Shown here: in pieces, positions 36,369 to 44,452 of the stretch
Position numbering within the stretch: the first letter of the stretch is position 1
Layout of the letters: every line of letters starts with the position of its first letter
Source: S34-282 sp034422075
Lineage (GTDB): Bacteria > Chloroflexota > Dehalococcoidia > Lucifugimonadales > Australimonadaceae
Assembly (NCBI GenBank): GCA_034422075.1
Contig: DAOUJX010000058.1
Span: 38,189 to 102,188 of the forward strand
DNA length: 64,000 nucleotides
Direction: 5' to 3'
The notes under the pieces: generated by a model
The model's input: the letters and a program-made list of their open reading frames with translations, nothing else
The model's database searches: none
What the model was told of the DNA's origin: nothing
Made by a program: the position numbers and the translations under genes

Positions 36369-37421
36369 CTACTTGGGACGGTTCACAAAATAATCGGCGA
36401 GCGCGCCAATCGTCCGTTTCGACGATTGGACGAGCCCCAGCCCTTCGATGGCTTCGACCGCAAGCTGCGCTTGGTCTTCTGCGAGCCGTTGCACGAACAC
36501 GTCCGTCTCCAGCGAATCGAGCAGTTCGAGCACGCGCGCCACGTCGCCCTCTCCTATCTCTGGCTGCGCGTAGACCTGCGACAGCCATGCACGGTGCGCC
36601 GGCGGCGCATGCTGGAACATGTGCACGACGGGCATCGACTTCTTCTTGCGCTGGATGTCGGCGCCCACGGGCTTGCCCGTCGCGGCGGGGTCGCCCCAGA
36701 CGCCGAGGTAGTCGTCCCGTATTTGGAACGCCAGCCCGAGGCGGCGGCCGCACACGCCGAAGGCGCGGGCCACGCCAGCGTCGCCCCGTGCGATGAGCGC
36801 GCCGAGGAACATCGCCCCCTCGATGAGCGTGCCCGTCTTGCGCCCCACCATGTCGAGGTATTGCTCGGCCGTTACCTCCTCCGATTCTTCGAAGGAGATG
36901 TCAAGGTATTGCCCCTCGATCATCTCCAGGTAGCGCCGGGTCAGTTCCAGCGACGCTTCTGCAACGACGCTCGCAGCCAGCCCCGACTCGCTGGACGACT
37001 GGAGCGCGCGGTCGGCGGTGATGCGCATCGCGTTGCCCGCCGCGATGGCCTCGTGCTTGCCGTAGACCGTCCACGTCGTGGCGCGGCCGCGCCGCACCTC
37101 GTCCTGGTCCTGGATGTCGTCGTGAATGAGGGAGAAGTTGTGGATGAGTTCGAGCGCCGCCGCCGTGGGCAGCGCGTCACGCCAGTTGCCGCCTGCGAGG
37201 TCGCACGATGCGAGGACGAGCACCGGCCGCAGGCCCTTGCCCGCATCCTCGTTGGCCGGAGAGCCGTCTGCCGCTTGCCATCCGAGGTGGTAGCGCAGCA
37301 GCGCGTAGACGCCGGGTTCGTCTTGGGGGACGGCGCGTCGCATCTGCGCCTTGATGCCGGCCAGGTAGCGTTCGGTGAGCGCGGTGACCTCGCGCTCTGC
37401 CGTTGCCAGGACGTCTGTCAT
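36369..37421 (-). CDS. Polyprenyl (farnesyl/geranylgeranyl-type) diphosphate synthase
   Basis: 350 residues. The first Asp-rich motif is LIHDDIQDQDEVRRG and the second is FQIRDDYLGVWGD. The ATG at 37421 overlaps the M20 peptidase stop as ATGA. It condenses isopentenyl diphosphate into a C15-C20 chain and is expected to feed the HpnCDE enzymes. Chain length cannot be decided with confidence from sequence alone. Confidence 0.92.
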   Translation of the reverse strand: MTDVLATAEREVTALTERYLAGIKAQMRRAVPQDEPGVYALLRYHLGWQAADGSPANEDAGKGLRPVLVLASCDLAGGNWRDALPTAAALELIHNFSLIHDDIQDQDEVRRGRATTWTVYGKHEAIAAGNAMRITADRALQSSSESGLAASVVAEASLELTRRYLEMIEGQYLDISFEESEEVTAEQYLDMVGRKTGTLIEGAMFLGALIARGDAGVARAFGVCGRRLGLAFQIRDDYLGVWGDPAATGKPVGADIQRKKKSMPVVHMFQHAPPAHRAWLSQVYAQPEIGEGDVARVLELLDSLETDVFVQRLAEDQAQLAVEAIEGLGLVQSSKRTIGALADYFVNRPK

Positions 37422-38779
37422 CCCGGCCACTTGCCCATGGCCTCTATCAGCTCAGCGGTGTGGAGCACGCCCATGCGGAAGTAGTCGCGACGTATGTTCT
37501 CGTTCGGCGCGTGGATGCGGTTGCCCGGGTAGTCGATGCCGCACGAAGCCACGGGGACGCCCAGTATCTCCTGTATCGGATGTTGCGGGCCCGTGCCTGT
37601 CATGCTGGGCTGAATGTACGGCTCGCTGCCGTACACCGTGCGGGCAGTATCCGCAACCAGCTTGACGAACGGGTCGCTGATGGGCGTCCGCGACGGGTGC
37701 TCGCTGGTCAGGACAGAGATGCCGATGTCGCTGAACCCGTGCTCGTCGAGGTGTTGGCGCAGGCTGGCCAGCACCTCTTGCGGGTCCTGGTTGGGCACGA
37801 GGCGGAAGTCCATCTTGACGCGCGCTACCGCTGGAAGAATCGTCTTCGCGCCCTGACCGGTGTAGCCCGCAACGATGCCCGCGATGTTCGCCGTCGGCTC
37901 CATGATCATCCGCCGCCGGAACTCGAACCCGGTCGCCTCGCCCAGCGAGATTTCGACTCCGAGGTCGCGGCGGAACTCGTCGTCCGTGTCCGGCAGCCGC
38001 CGCAGCGCCTCGAGCTCCTCGTCCAGGGCAGGGCGGATGCGGTCGTAGAAGCCGCGCAGGTGGATGCGCTCGCCCGCGTCCTTGAGCGAGGTGAGCGCCC
38101 ACATCAGGCGCCAGACCGGATTCGGCACTGTCGGTGCGTAGGACGAGTGTGAGTCTCGACTTGCCGAACGGCACTCCAACTCGACGTACAACAGCCCCTT
38201 GACGCCTAGCGTGATGAGCGGCTTGCCGTCCCAGTTGACGCCGCCGCCCTCCCAGATGCAGACGTCGGATCTCAGAACGTCCTTGTTTTCCTGCACGAAA
38301 TCGTGGAAGCCCGGGCTGCCGATTTCTTCTGCTCCCTCCAGGCAGAACTTGATACGAACAGGCAGAGCGCCCCTGGTTGCCCGCAGCGCCTTGATTGCGG
38401 CGAGCCTGGCGATGAACGGGCCCTTGTCGTCCGATATGCCGCGTCCGTAGATGAAGCCATCCTTCTCGAACGGCTCGAACGGCGGCGACTCCCACTCGTC
38501 CAGGGGGTCGGGGGGCTGCACGTCGTAGTGGTTGTAGAAGAGCAGCGTGTGCTCGCTCGCTCCCTCCGTCTCTCCGTAGACGACAGGATAGCCCGGGTCG
38601 GCCGTCGGCATGATGCGCGCCTCCAGTCCGGCGCCGCGTATCAGCTCCGCAACCATCTCCGCGCACTCCAGCACGCCGAGGCGCTGCGCGCTCACGCTGG
38701 GTTGCGCGGCGAGGCGCTTCAGGTCGTCGATCGTCTCTTCCAGGTGCGCGTCGATGAAGTCGCGCGTTGCATCGTCCAT
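37418..38779 (-). CDS. M20-family metallopeptidase (dipeptidase-like)
   Basis: 453 residues. Metal-binding and catalytic blocks are LFYNHYDVQPPDPLDEW, GRGISDDKGPFIARLAA and LEGAEEIGSPGF. A dimerisation lid follows (NIAGIVAGYTGQGAKTILP), with the last His block at HAPNENIRRD. It is a cytoplasmic di-zinc dipeptidase. GAGGAGG precedes the ATG. It is the first gene of the hopanoid unit, read through to the polyprenyl synthase; a pathway role is not evident. Confidence 0.92.
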   Translation of the reverse strand: MDDATRDFIDAHLEETIDDLKRLAAQPSVSAQRLGVLECAEMVAELIRGAGLEARIMPTADPGYPVVYGETEGASEHTLLFYNHYDVQPPDPLDEWESPPFEPFEKDGFIYGRGISDDKGPFIARLAAIKALRATRGALPVRIKFCLEGAEEIGSPGFHDFVQENKDVLRSDVCIWEGGGVNWDGKPLITLGVKGLLYVELECRSASRDSHSSYAPTVPNPVWRLMWALTSLKDAGERIHLRGFYDRIRPALDEELEALRRLPDTDDEFRRDLGVEISLGEATGFEFRRRMIMEPTANIAGIVAGYTGQGAKTILPAVARVKMDFRLVPNQDPQEVLASLRQHLDEHGFSDIGISVLTSEHPSRTPISDPFVKLVADTARTVYGSEPYIQPSMTGTGPQHPIQEILGVPVASCGIDYPGNRIHAPNENIRRDYFRMGVLHTAELIEAMGKWPG

Positions 38780-39108
38780 GGAAGGCCCCTCCTCGTTCCG
38801 CTATCCGTCTGCAGGACGCGCCGCTATAGTCTGCTGCGCTTCGGTGCGTGTCAACTTGCCTTTGGGTTCAAGGCGCTGGTGGCCATGTCGATCGGGCAGA
38901 AAGAAGCACCGGTGGAGCGCACTGTCGGGTACCACCGCACGGAGATACGAGCCGCGCTCATCAATGCGTTCGCGCCGTGGCTCATTGCCGGGTGGACCGC
39001 CACGTCGGGCACCTGATCGTCGCCCAGGCCCGCTTCTTGCGCACAGAGAAGAGCCCCCGCCATTCCTAAGGAGTGCCGGGGGCCTTGTTCGCTCGAGAGA
39101 TAGAGGCC
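38780..39108. other. Intergenic region with promoter and terminator elements
   Basis: The region separates the M20 gene from the His-rich gene. It holds a TTGACA box (minus strand, 38854-38849) with weak -10 candidates GACTAT (17 bases) or TATAGC (20 bases) for the M20-hopanoid unit, and the terminator at 39053-39083. A 40-codon open frame on the plus strand shows no family and is not called. Confidence 0.5.
39053..39083 (-). terminator. Rho-independent terminator for the CDF/His-rich unit
   Basis: Minus-strand hairpin with a 7 bp GCCCCCG/CGGGGGC base, extended by near-complementary sequence, followed by a pyrimidine tract TCTTCTCT. It lies 26 bases after the His-rich gene stop. Confidence 0.65.
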
Positions 39109-39366
39109 CTAGTGGGCGTGCGGGTGGGCGTGATGCTCGTGGTGGTCACACTCGTGGATGTCGTGGACGTGCCCTGGCTCGTCGCCATGGTGCTCGTGCG
39201 TGTCGCACTCGTGCGGGTCGTGCCGATGCTCTTCGGCGTGGTGCTCGTGACCGTCACACTCGTGGATGTCGTGGACGTGCCCTGGCTCGTCGCCATGGTG
39301 CTCGTGGGCATCACACTCATGAATGTCGTGCACCAACGGGACACCGTGAACGTGCTGATGAACCAT
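39109..39366 (-). CDS. His/Cys-rich metal-binding small protein
   Basis: 85 residues, about a third of them histidine, plus aspartate, glutamate and cysteine. Two 36-residue-spaced copies of the block GDEPGHVHDIHECD are present. A perfect GAGAGGAGG site precedes the ATG. A longer start at 39438 would add a hydrophobic LVLAAC stretch but lacks a ribosome site. It lies 94 bases after the CDF exporter gene, before a terminator. It probably binds zinc or nickel/cobalt as a buffer or donor. It is too repetitive for homology assignment. Confidence 0.75.
   Translation of the reverse strand: MVHQHVHGVPLVHDIHECDAHEHHGDEPGHVHDIHECDGHEHHAEEHRHDPHECDTHEHHGDEPGHVHDIHECDHHEHHAHPHAH
39145..39198. repeat. 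54 bp in-gene direct repeat, copy 1 of 2
   Basis: Identical to 39253-39306, offset 108 bases (36 codons), so it is an in-frame duplication within the His-rich gene. It encodes the GDEPGHVHDIHECD block. Confidence 0.9.
39253..39306. repeat. 54 bp in-gene direct repeat, copy 2 of 2
   Basis: Second copy of the in-frame 108-base-spaced duplication in the His-rich gene. Confidence 0.9.
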
Positions 39367-39460
39367 ATGCCCCTCCTCTCGCCCTAGCGCACCGTTTGGG
39401 TTAACGCGATTGTTGCACGCCGCCAGAACGAGTGTCAACGCTCAGCGACGCAAGTGAGAC

Positions 39461-40459
39461 CTAATGGCTATGAAGCGGCAGCCCGTCATGCTCGTGCCCC
39501 GGCGTTCGATGGTGTGCGATGCCCGCTTCGCTGGCGGGGTCGACGTGAACGATTGCCTCGCCGAGGTAGGAGATGGCGTGGTTGAGCGCATGGGAAACGC
39601 GCTTCCCCAGGTCGTGCGCCTCCTCGAGCGAGAGGTTGGTGCTCGCCGTGAGGTGGACTTCCGCGTGCAGGCGGTGGCCTATCCACCTCGCCCTGGAGTA
39701 GGTAATGTTTCCAACGCCTGTAACGTGGAGGGCCTCGTGCTCCACGTTGTCGAGTATGTCGGGGTCGACGCCGTCAAGCATTCGGCCAAACACTGACTTG
39801 GCGGACTGGTACACGATCCTTGCGATGAGTACGCTGATGCCCAGCCCCACAATTGGGTCGGCAATCGGGAAGCCCGCCCAGATGGCGATAGCGCCAGCGA
39901 GGACGGCAAGGCTCGCCAGCCCGTCGGTCCGCGCGTGGTAGCCGTCGGCCACCAGCGCGGCGCTGTTGATTTCGCGCCCGACGCGGATGCGGAAGAGCGC
40001 GACTGCCTCGTTGCCGATGAAGCCTATCGCCCCAGCTGCGGCGACCACCCACACCAGCTCAACGTCACGCGGGTTGAGCAGCCGATCGACGGACTCGTAG
40101 GCGGCCACTATTGCGCTGGACAGGATCACTAGGACGATGACTGCCCCGGCGAGGTCCTCGACCCTCCCAAATCCATAGCTGAACCGCCTCGACGCTGCGC
40201 GCCGAGCGAACAGGAACGCTATCCACAGCGGGACCGCCGTCAGCGCGTCCCCTACGTTGTGGATGGTGTCCGCCAGCAGCGCCACGCTGCCGGACAGCAC
40301 GACGACGACCGCCTGGAGCACGGCGGTAATCCCCAGTCCTACGAACGACCACTTGATGGCCCAGATGCCGCGGCTGGTCGTCGCAATGGACGGGTCGACC
40401 ACACCATGGGTGTGCCCGTGCTCCTCCTCCTCTCCGTCATGGTGGTGATGGTGATGCAT
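39461..40459 (-). CDS. CDF-family divalent metal cation exporter (zinc type)
   Basis: 332 residues, six membrane helices. The N-terminus MHHHHHHDGEEEEHGHTHG is a His-rich metal-binding tail. Transport sites are in LADTIHNVGDALTAV (HxxxD type) and VADGYHARTDGLASL. The C-terminal cytoplasmic domain follows and ends with another His-rich tail (HDGLPLHSH). It exports Zn2+ or similar ions by proton exchange. The His-rich small protein downstream supports metal buffering. Confidence 0.92.
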   Translation of the reverse strand: MHHHHHHDGEEEEHGHTHGVVDPSIATTSRGIWAIKWSFVGLGITAVLQAVVVVLSGSVALLADTIHNVGDALTAVPLWIAFLFARRAASRRFSYGFGRVEDLAGAVIVLVILSSAIVAAYESVDRLLNPRDVELVWVVAAAGAIGFIGNEAVALFRIRVGREINSAALVADGYHARTDGLASLAVLAGAIAIWAGFPIADPIVGLGISVLIARIVYQSAKSVFGRMLDGVDPDILDNVEHEALHVTGVGNITYSRARWIGHRLHAEVHLTASTNLSLEEAHDLGKRVSHALNHAISYLGEAIVHVDPASEAGIAHHRTPGHEHDGLPLHSH

Positions 40460-40613
40460 TGCTCCCCACGATAGCCGGAATTCGCATCGTATGGCTAGAG
40501 TTGAGACAAGCGGCTTGACGCAAGGGCTGTTCCCGGTGCTGTGCTAGTGCTTGACAACAGGGTAGACTTGGGCCGCGCGCACAGTCTTCGCACCCGATTG
40601 GGAGGAGGATGGA

Positions 40614-41501
40614 ATGGGCATCTCAGGACTCGGCTACATAGGGCTTGGCGTCTCCGACATCGACCGCTGGCGGGCCTTCGCGACAACCGGCGTGCTCGGC
40701 CTGCAGGAGAGCGAAGAAGGGCCCGACGGCACGGTCTACCTACGCATGGACGAGCACCATCATCGCTTCGCCATCACGCCGACGGGGGAGGACGACGTCG
40801 TCTTCGTCGGATGGGAGGTGCCGACAGCCGAGGCGCTCGACGAAATGGCGGAGCACCTCACGAAGCGCGGCATCTCCTTCGAGGAGGGTACGCCGGAGGA
40901 GCTGGAGCACCGCAAGGTGGTGCGGATGATCAAGCTCCGCGAGGCGGGCGGAGCGCCCATCGAGATCTTTCACGGCCCCCTCGTCCTCTGGGAGCGGCCC
41001 TTCCTGCCCACCACGCCGATTAGCGGCTTCAACACCGGCTCGCTCGGCCTCGGCCACATGATTCTCTTTCAGAAGGACCTCAAGGAGGCCACGGAGTTCT
41101 ACCGCGATGTCTTGGGGTTCAAGGTTAGTGACTACATTGCAGTACCCGTACTGGGCGACGCGGTCTTCTTCCACTGCAATCCGCGGCACCATTCCATTGC
41201 CATCGTGGAGGTGGATGCGCCCAAGCACCTCCAGCACATCATGCTGGAGGTCAAGAGCCTGGATGACGTGGGGCTCGCCTACTACCGCTGCAAGGAGTTC
41301 GGGACGCCGCTCTCCCTCGACATCGGGCGCCACACCAATGACCACATGTTCTCGTTCTACATGTCCAGCCCATCCGGCTTCGACATCGAGTACGGCTGGG
41401 GAGGGCGCCTGATAGACGATGCCACGTGGGTGGTCCAGCGGCACGTATCGCCCGCCATCTGGGGCCATCAGCCCGTGCGGCGCGAGGTTGAGGCGGGCTA
41501 G
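40614..41501 (+). CDS. Type I extradiol (catechol 2,3-type) dioxygenase, BphC-like
   Basis: 295 residues, two VOC modules. The iron ligands are predicted as H148 (GHMILF), H208 (LQHIML) and E259 (DIEYGW). The acid/base residues H193 (RHHS), H244 and Y249 (NDHMFSFY) are present, so the active site is complete. It opens a catecholic ring next to the hydroxyls. GGGAGGAGG precedes the ATG. It is the first gene of a plus-strand block leading to three Rieske oxygenases. Confidence 0.9.
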   Translation: MGISGLGYIGLGVSDIDRWRAFATTGVLGLQESEEGPDGTVYLRMDEHHHRFAITPTGEDDVVFVGWEVPTAEALDEMAEHLTKRGISFEEGTPEELEHRKVVRMIKLREAGGAPIEIFHGPLVLWERPFLPTTPISGFNTGSLGLGHMILFQKDLKEATEFYRDVLGFKVSDYIAVPVLGDAVFFHCNPRHHSIAIVEVDAPKHLQHIMLEVKSLDDVGLAYYRCKEFGTPLSLDIGRHTNDHMFSFYMSSPSGFDIEYGWGGRLIDDATWVVQRHVSPAIWGHQPVRREVEAG

Positions 41502-41609
41502 GCCGCAAGGCAAGCGCTGCTTCAGGATGGCGCAGCCTCCGTGAGCGCTGCCCAATCGCGCGGTCGCAAGAATCCTTCGCGGGCGCGCGCGGGCGCCCCT
41601 GCCTTTGCC

Positions 41610-41638
41610 TTTACACGCAGGGCGTATGCCGCTACACT
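41610..41638 (+). promoter_or_regulatory. Promoter for the Rieske triplet
   Basis: TTTACA, 17 bases, TACACT. The leader of about 125 bases before the ATG at 41769 contains the hairpin at 41733-41752. Confidence 0.55.
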
Positions 41639-41732
41639 CGCGCCGCAGCCTGCGGAGGCGTGGGCATTGCGGAAATCGTAAGACCCGCGAGTCTTCGCGA
41701 CGTGGTGCCGAAGCACCGTACGCCTAGTTGTG

Positions 41733-41752
41733 GGAGCGCGCCACAGCGCTCC
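41733..41752 (+). promoter_or_regulatory. Hairpin just before the ribosome site of the first triplet oxygenase
   Basis: Perfect GGAGCGC-N6-GCGCTCC stem in the leader, followed at once by GGGAGG, the ribosome site. Such a stem can tune translation, but no ligand or protein is known. Confidence 0.4.
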
Positions 41753-41768
41753 GGGAGGCGCAATCTAG

Positions 41769-43097
41769 ATGCTGACTGCAGGCCAGGTGGCACTGATGAA
41801 CGGCCCGGCGTCGCCCCTGTCCACGGAGGCGAACGAGTTGCTGTGCCGCATTGGACCGGGGACGCCGATGGGCGACGCCGTGCGCCGCTACTGGGTTCCA
41901 GCGCTTCTCTCAACGGAGCTTCCCGAGCCCGACTGCCCGCCGGTGGAAGTGCGCCTGCTGGGCGAGGACCTGGTCGGGTTCCGCGCGACGAGCGGACGGG
42001 TAGGGATCGTTCAGTGGTGGTGCCCCCACCGCGGCACGCCGCTATGGATGGGGCGCAACGAAGAGGAGGGGCTGCGCTGCCTCTACCACGGCTGGAAGTT
42101 CGACGTCGACGGCAACTGCGTCGACCAGATGAACGAGCCTCCGGAGGCGCAGTTCAAAGACAAGATCCAGATGGTTGCGTACCCGACGGTCGAGATGGGC
42201 GGCATCATCTGGACGTACATGGGGCCGCCGGAGCATCGACCGCCGGAGCCCAGGTTCGAGTTCACGCAGGTGCCGGAGTCGCACCGCCACGTATCGAAGG
42301 TGATACAGGAGTGCAACTGGGTGCAGGCGGTTGAGGGCGGCATCGACCCCGCGCACGCATACATCCTCCATTCTGCGCTGACGAACGACGCGCCGGGAAC
42401 AGCCGGCCTCAAGCCCAACAACGCCTTCATGGGGCCGTCCCACTACCGCATGTACGTCGACTACACCGACTACGGCCACCAGTTCTGGGCTGTCGGCGCG
42501 GCGAAGGGCAAGCACTACGTCCACGGCCACCACTTCGTCATGCCGTGGACTCAGTTGCGGCTGCACACGTGGATCATGCACATCGTGCCGGGCCACTTCT
42601 ACGTGCCAATCGACGACGAGAACTGCATGGTCTGGAACTGGGTCTACAGCTTCACGGACGAGCCGCTGCCCGAGAGCACGCGCGAGTTCGAGGACTGGCG
42701 GAGCGGCAATGGGCCGGGTCACGTCGACCAGACGACATTCCGTTCCATCCCCAACAGGAGCAACAAGTGGGGCCTTGACCGTGAGGCGCAACGCACTATC
42801 TCGTTCTCCGGTATCGAGGGGGTGAACGTTCAAGACCGGGCCGTTCAAGAGGGCGCGGGCGCGATCATCGACCGCAGCCGCGAGAACCTCGGACAGACGG
42901 ACATGCCTGTCATCGGCGTCCGCAAGAAGATGATGGAGGCACTGCGCGTCGTTGAGGACGGCGGGGCGCCTCCTGGCACCGGCACGAGCTACTACGGTTT
43001 GCGCGCCATCGGACGTATCTACGACCAAGAGGTCGACTGGCGCAAGGAGTCCCTGGAAGAGATGCATCCGGAGACGTTCGCTGGCTCTGCGGGGTGA
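41769..43097 (+). CDS. Phthalate-dioxygenase-like Rieske oxygenase, tandem copy 1
   Basis: 442 residues. Rieske cluster ligands are C85/H87 (CPHRGTPLWMG) and C104/H107 (CLYHGW). The iron site is EGGIDPAHAYILH (D-x2-H-x4-H) with a late Asp in VQDRAVQE. It belongs to the phthalate 4,5-dioxygenase type, which hydroxylates an aromatic or related acid and uses an external reductase. No reductase or ferredoxin is near. It is followed by two paralogues on the same strand. Confidence 0.92.
   Translation: MLTAGQVALMNGPASPLSTEANELLCRIGPGTPMGDAVRRYWVPALLSTELPEPDCPPVEVRLLGEDLVGFRATSGRVGIVQWWCPHRGTPLWMGRNEEEGLRCLYHGWKFDVDGNCVDQMNEPPEAQFKDKIQMVAYPTVEMGGIIWTYMGPPEHRPPEPRFEFTQVPESHRHVSKVIQECNWVQAVEGGIDPAHAYILHSALTNDAPGTAGLKPNNAFMGPSHYRMYVDYTDYGHQFWAVGAAKGKHYVHGHHFVMPWTQLRLHTWIMHIVPGHFYVPIDDENCMVWNWVYSFTDEPLPESTREFEDWRSGNGPGHVDQTTFRSIPNRSNKWGLDREAQRTISFSGIEGVNVQDRAVQEGAGAIIDRSRENLGQTDMPVIGVRKKMMEALRVVEDGGAPPGTGTSYYGLRAIGRIYDQEVDWRKESLEEMHPETFAGSAG
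42030..42139. repeat. 110 bp block identical between tandem oxygenase copies 1 and 2
   Basis: Identical to 43369-43478. It spans the Rieske cluster motif through DQMNEP. The third copy is close but has scattered changes. Confidence 0.95.
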
Positions 43098-43104
43098 TAC
43101 CGGC

Positions 43105-44451
43105 ATGGTGATTACCGCAGGCCAGCTCTCGCTGTTGGACGGCCCTCCGTCTCCGCTTCCCCAGGCAACGAACGAGTTGCTATGCCGCATAGGGCCTGGA
43201 ACTCCGATGGGCGACGTGGTGCGCCGCTACTGGGTGCCTGCGCTCCTTTCGAGGGAACTGCCTGAGCCCGACTGCCCTCCCGTTGAGGTCCGGCTGCTGG
43301 GCGAGGACCTGGTCGCGTTCCGCGCAACGAGCGGCAGGGTAGGGTTGGTGCAGTGGTGGTGCCCGCATCGCGGCACGCCGCTATGGATGGGGCGCAACGA
43401 AGAGGAGGGGCTGCGCTGCCTCTACCACGGCTGGAAGTTCGACGTCGACGGCAACTGCGTCGACCAGATGAACGAGCCCCCGGAGGCGCAGTACAAGGAC
43501 AAGATCGACCTCATCGCGTACTCGACGGCCGAGATGGGCGGCGTCATCTGGGCGTACATGGGGCCGCCGGAGTGCCGGCCGCCGGAACCCAAGTTCGAGT
43601 TCACGCAGGCGCCGGAGTCCCACCGCCACGTTCTCAAGGTCATCCAGCGCTCCAACTGGATACAGGCGCTGGAGGGCGGCATCGACCCGTCCCACGCGCC
43701 CATTCTGCACGGCGGCCTCACTCGCTACGCTGCCGGTGCGGACATCGGTCGCGGCCTCGGTGCCGGCGATGCCATCATGAAGCCCAAGACCTACCGCATG
43801 TATGTCGAGCCGACCGATTACGGCCAGCAGTTCTGGGCGGTGGGCGCCAGTGACGACGAGAACTACGTCATGGGCCACCACTTCGTCATGCCGTGGACGC
43901 AGATACGGCTTCACACGCGCAACCCCAACCTCGTCGCGGGACACTTCTACGTGCCCATCGACGATGACAACTGCATGGTGTGGGACTGGGAGTACTGCTT
44001 CGCCGAGGAGCCGCTCTCCGAGACGGAGGTCGAGTGGCTGGAGATGAGCAGCGGCTACGGCAAGGGGCATGTGGACCCGGCGACATTTCTCCCGTATCAC
44101 AATCGCAACGACGACTGGGGCCTGAGCCGTGAGGCGCAGCGCACCGAGCGCTTTTCCGGCATGCCGAGCAACGGCGACCAGGACCGCGCGGTGCAGGAGG
44201 GCGTTGGCCCCATCGTAGACCGCAGCCGCGAGAATCTAGGCCAGTCGGACATGCCGCTCATCGGCGTCCGTAGGCGATTCATGGAGTCGTTGCGCGTGGT
44301 GGCCGACGGCGGCAATCCGGCCGGTACGGGGAACAGCTACTATGGCATCCGTGCGGTAGGCCGCTCCTATCCCAAGGACGTTGACTGGCGCGCCGAGACG
44401 CTCGCCTTGATGCACCCTGACGAATCTACGGTGTTACGGACGGAGGAATGA
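43105..44451 (+). CDS. Phthalate-dioxygenase-like Rieske oxygenase, tandem copy 2
   Basis: 448 residues from the ATG at 43105 (MVITAGQLSLLDGPPSP), after the copy 1 stop by seven bases. The Rieske and iron motifs are intact (EGGIDPSHAPILH, DQDRAVQE). The middle region (GGLTRYAAGADIGRGLGAGDA) differs from the other copies, so substrate may differ. It shares the Rieske segment exactly with copy 1. Confidence 0.92.
   Translation: MVITAGQLSLLDGPPSPLPQATNELLCRIGPGTPMGDVVRRYWVPALLSRELPEPDCPPVEVRLLGEDLVAFRATSGRVGLVQWWCPHRGTPLWMGRNEEEGLRCLYHGWKFDVDGNCVDQMNEPPEAQYKDKIDLIAYSTAEMGGVIWAYMGPPECRPPEPKFEFTQAPESHRHVLKVIQRSNWIQALEGGIDPSHAPILHGGLTRYAAGADIGRGLGAGDAIMKPKTYRMYVEPTDYGQQFWAVGASDDENYVMGHHFVMPWTQIRLHTRNPNLVAGHFYVPIDDDNCMVWDWEYCFAEEPLSETEVEWLEMSSGYGKGHVDPATFLPYHNRNDDWGLSREAQRTERFSGMPSNGDQDRAVQEGVGPIVDRSRENLGQSDMPLIGVRRRFMESLRVVADGGNPAGTGNSYYGIRAVGRSYPKDVDWRAETLALMHPDESTVLRTEE
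43369..43478. repeat. Second copy of the 110 bp identical block
   Basis: Partner of 42030-42139. Outside this block the two genes diverge at many third positions. Confidence 0.95.
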
Positions 44452-44452
44452 G

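Noticed and set aside
38848..39016. Short plus-strand frame between the M20 and His-rich genes
   Set aside because: No ribosome site, no similarity, and it overlaps promoter elements.
39109..39366. Repeat array possibly CRISPR or satellite
   Set aside because: The repeats are in-frame codon duplications of a His-rich protein with a ribosome site; there are only two copies and no spacers of regular length.
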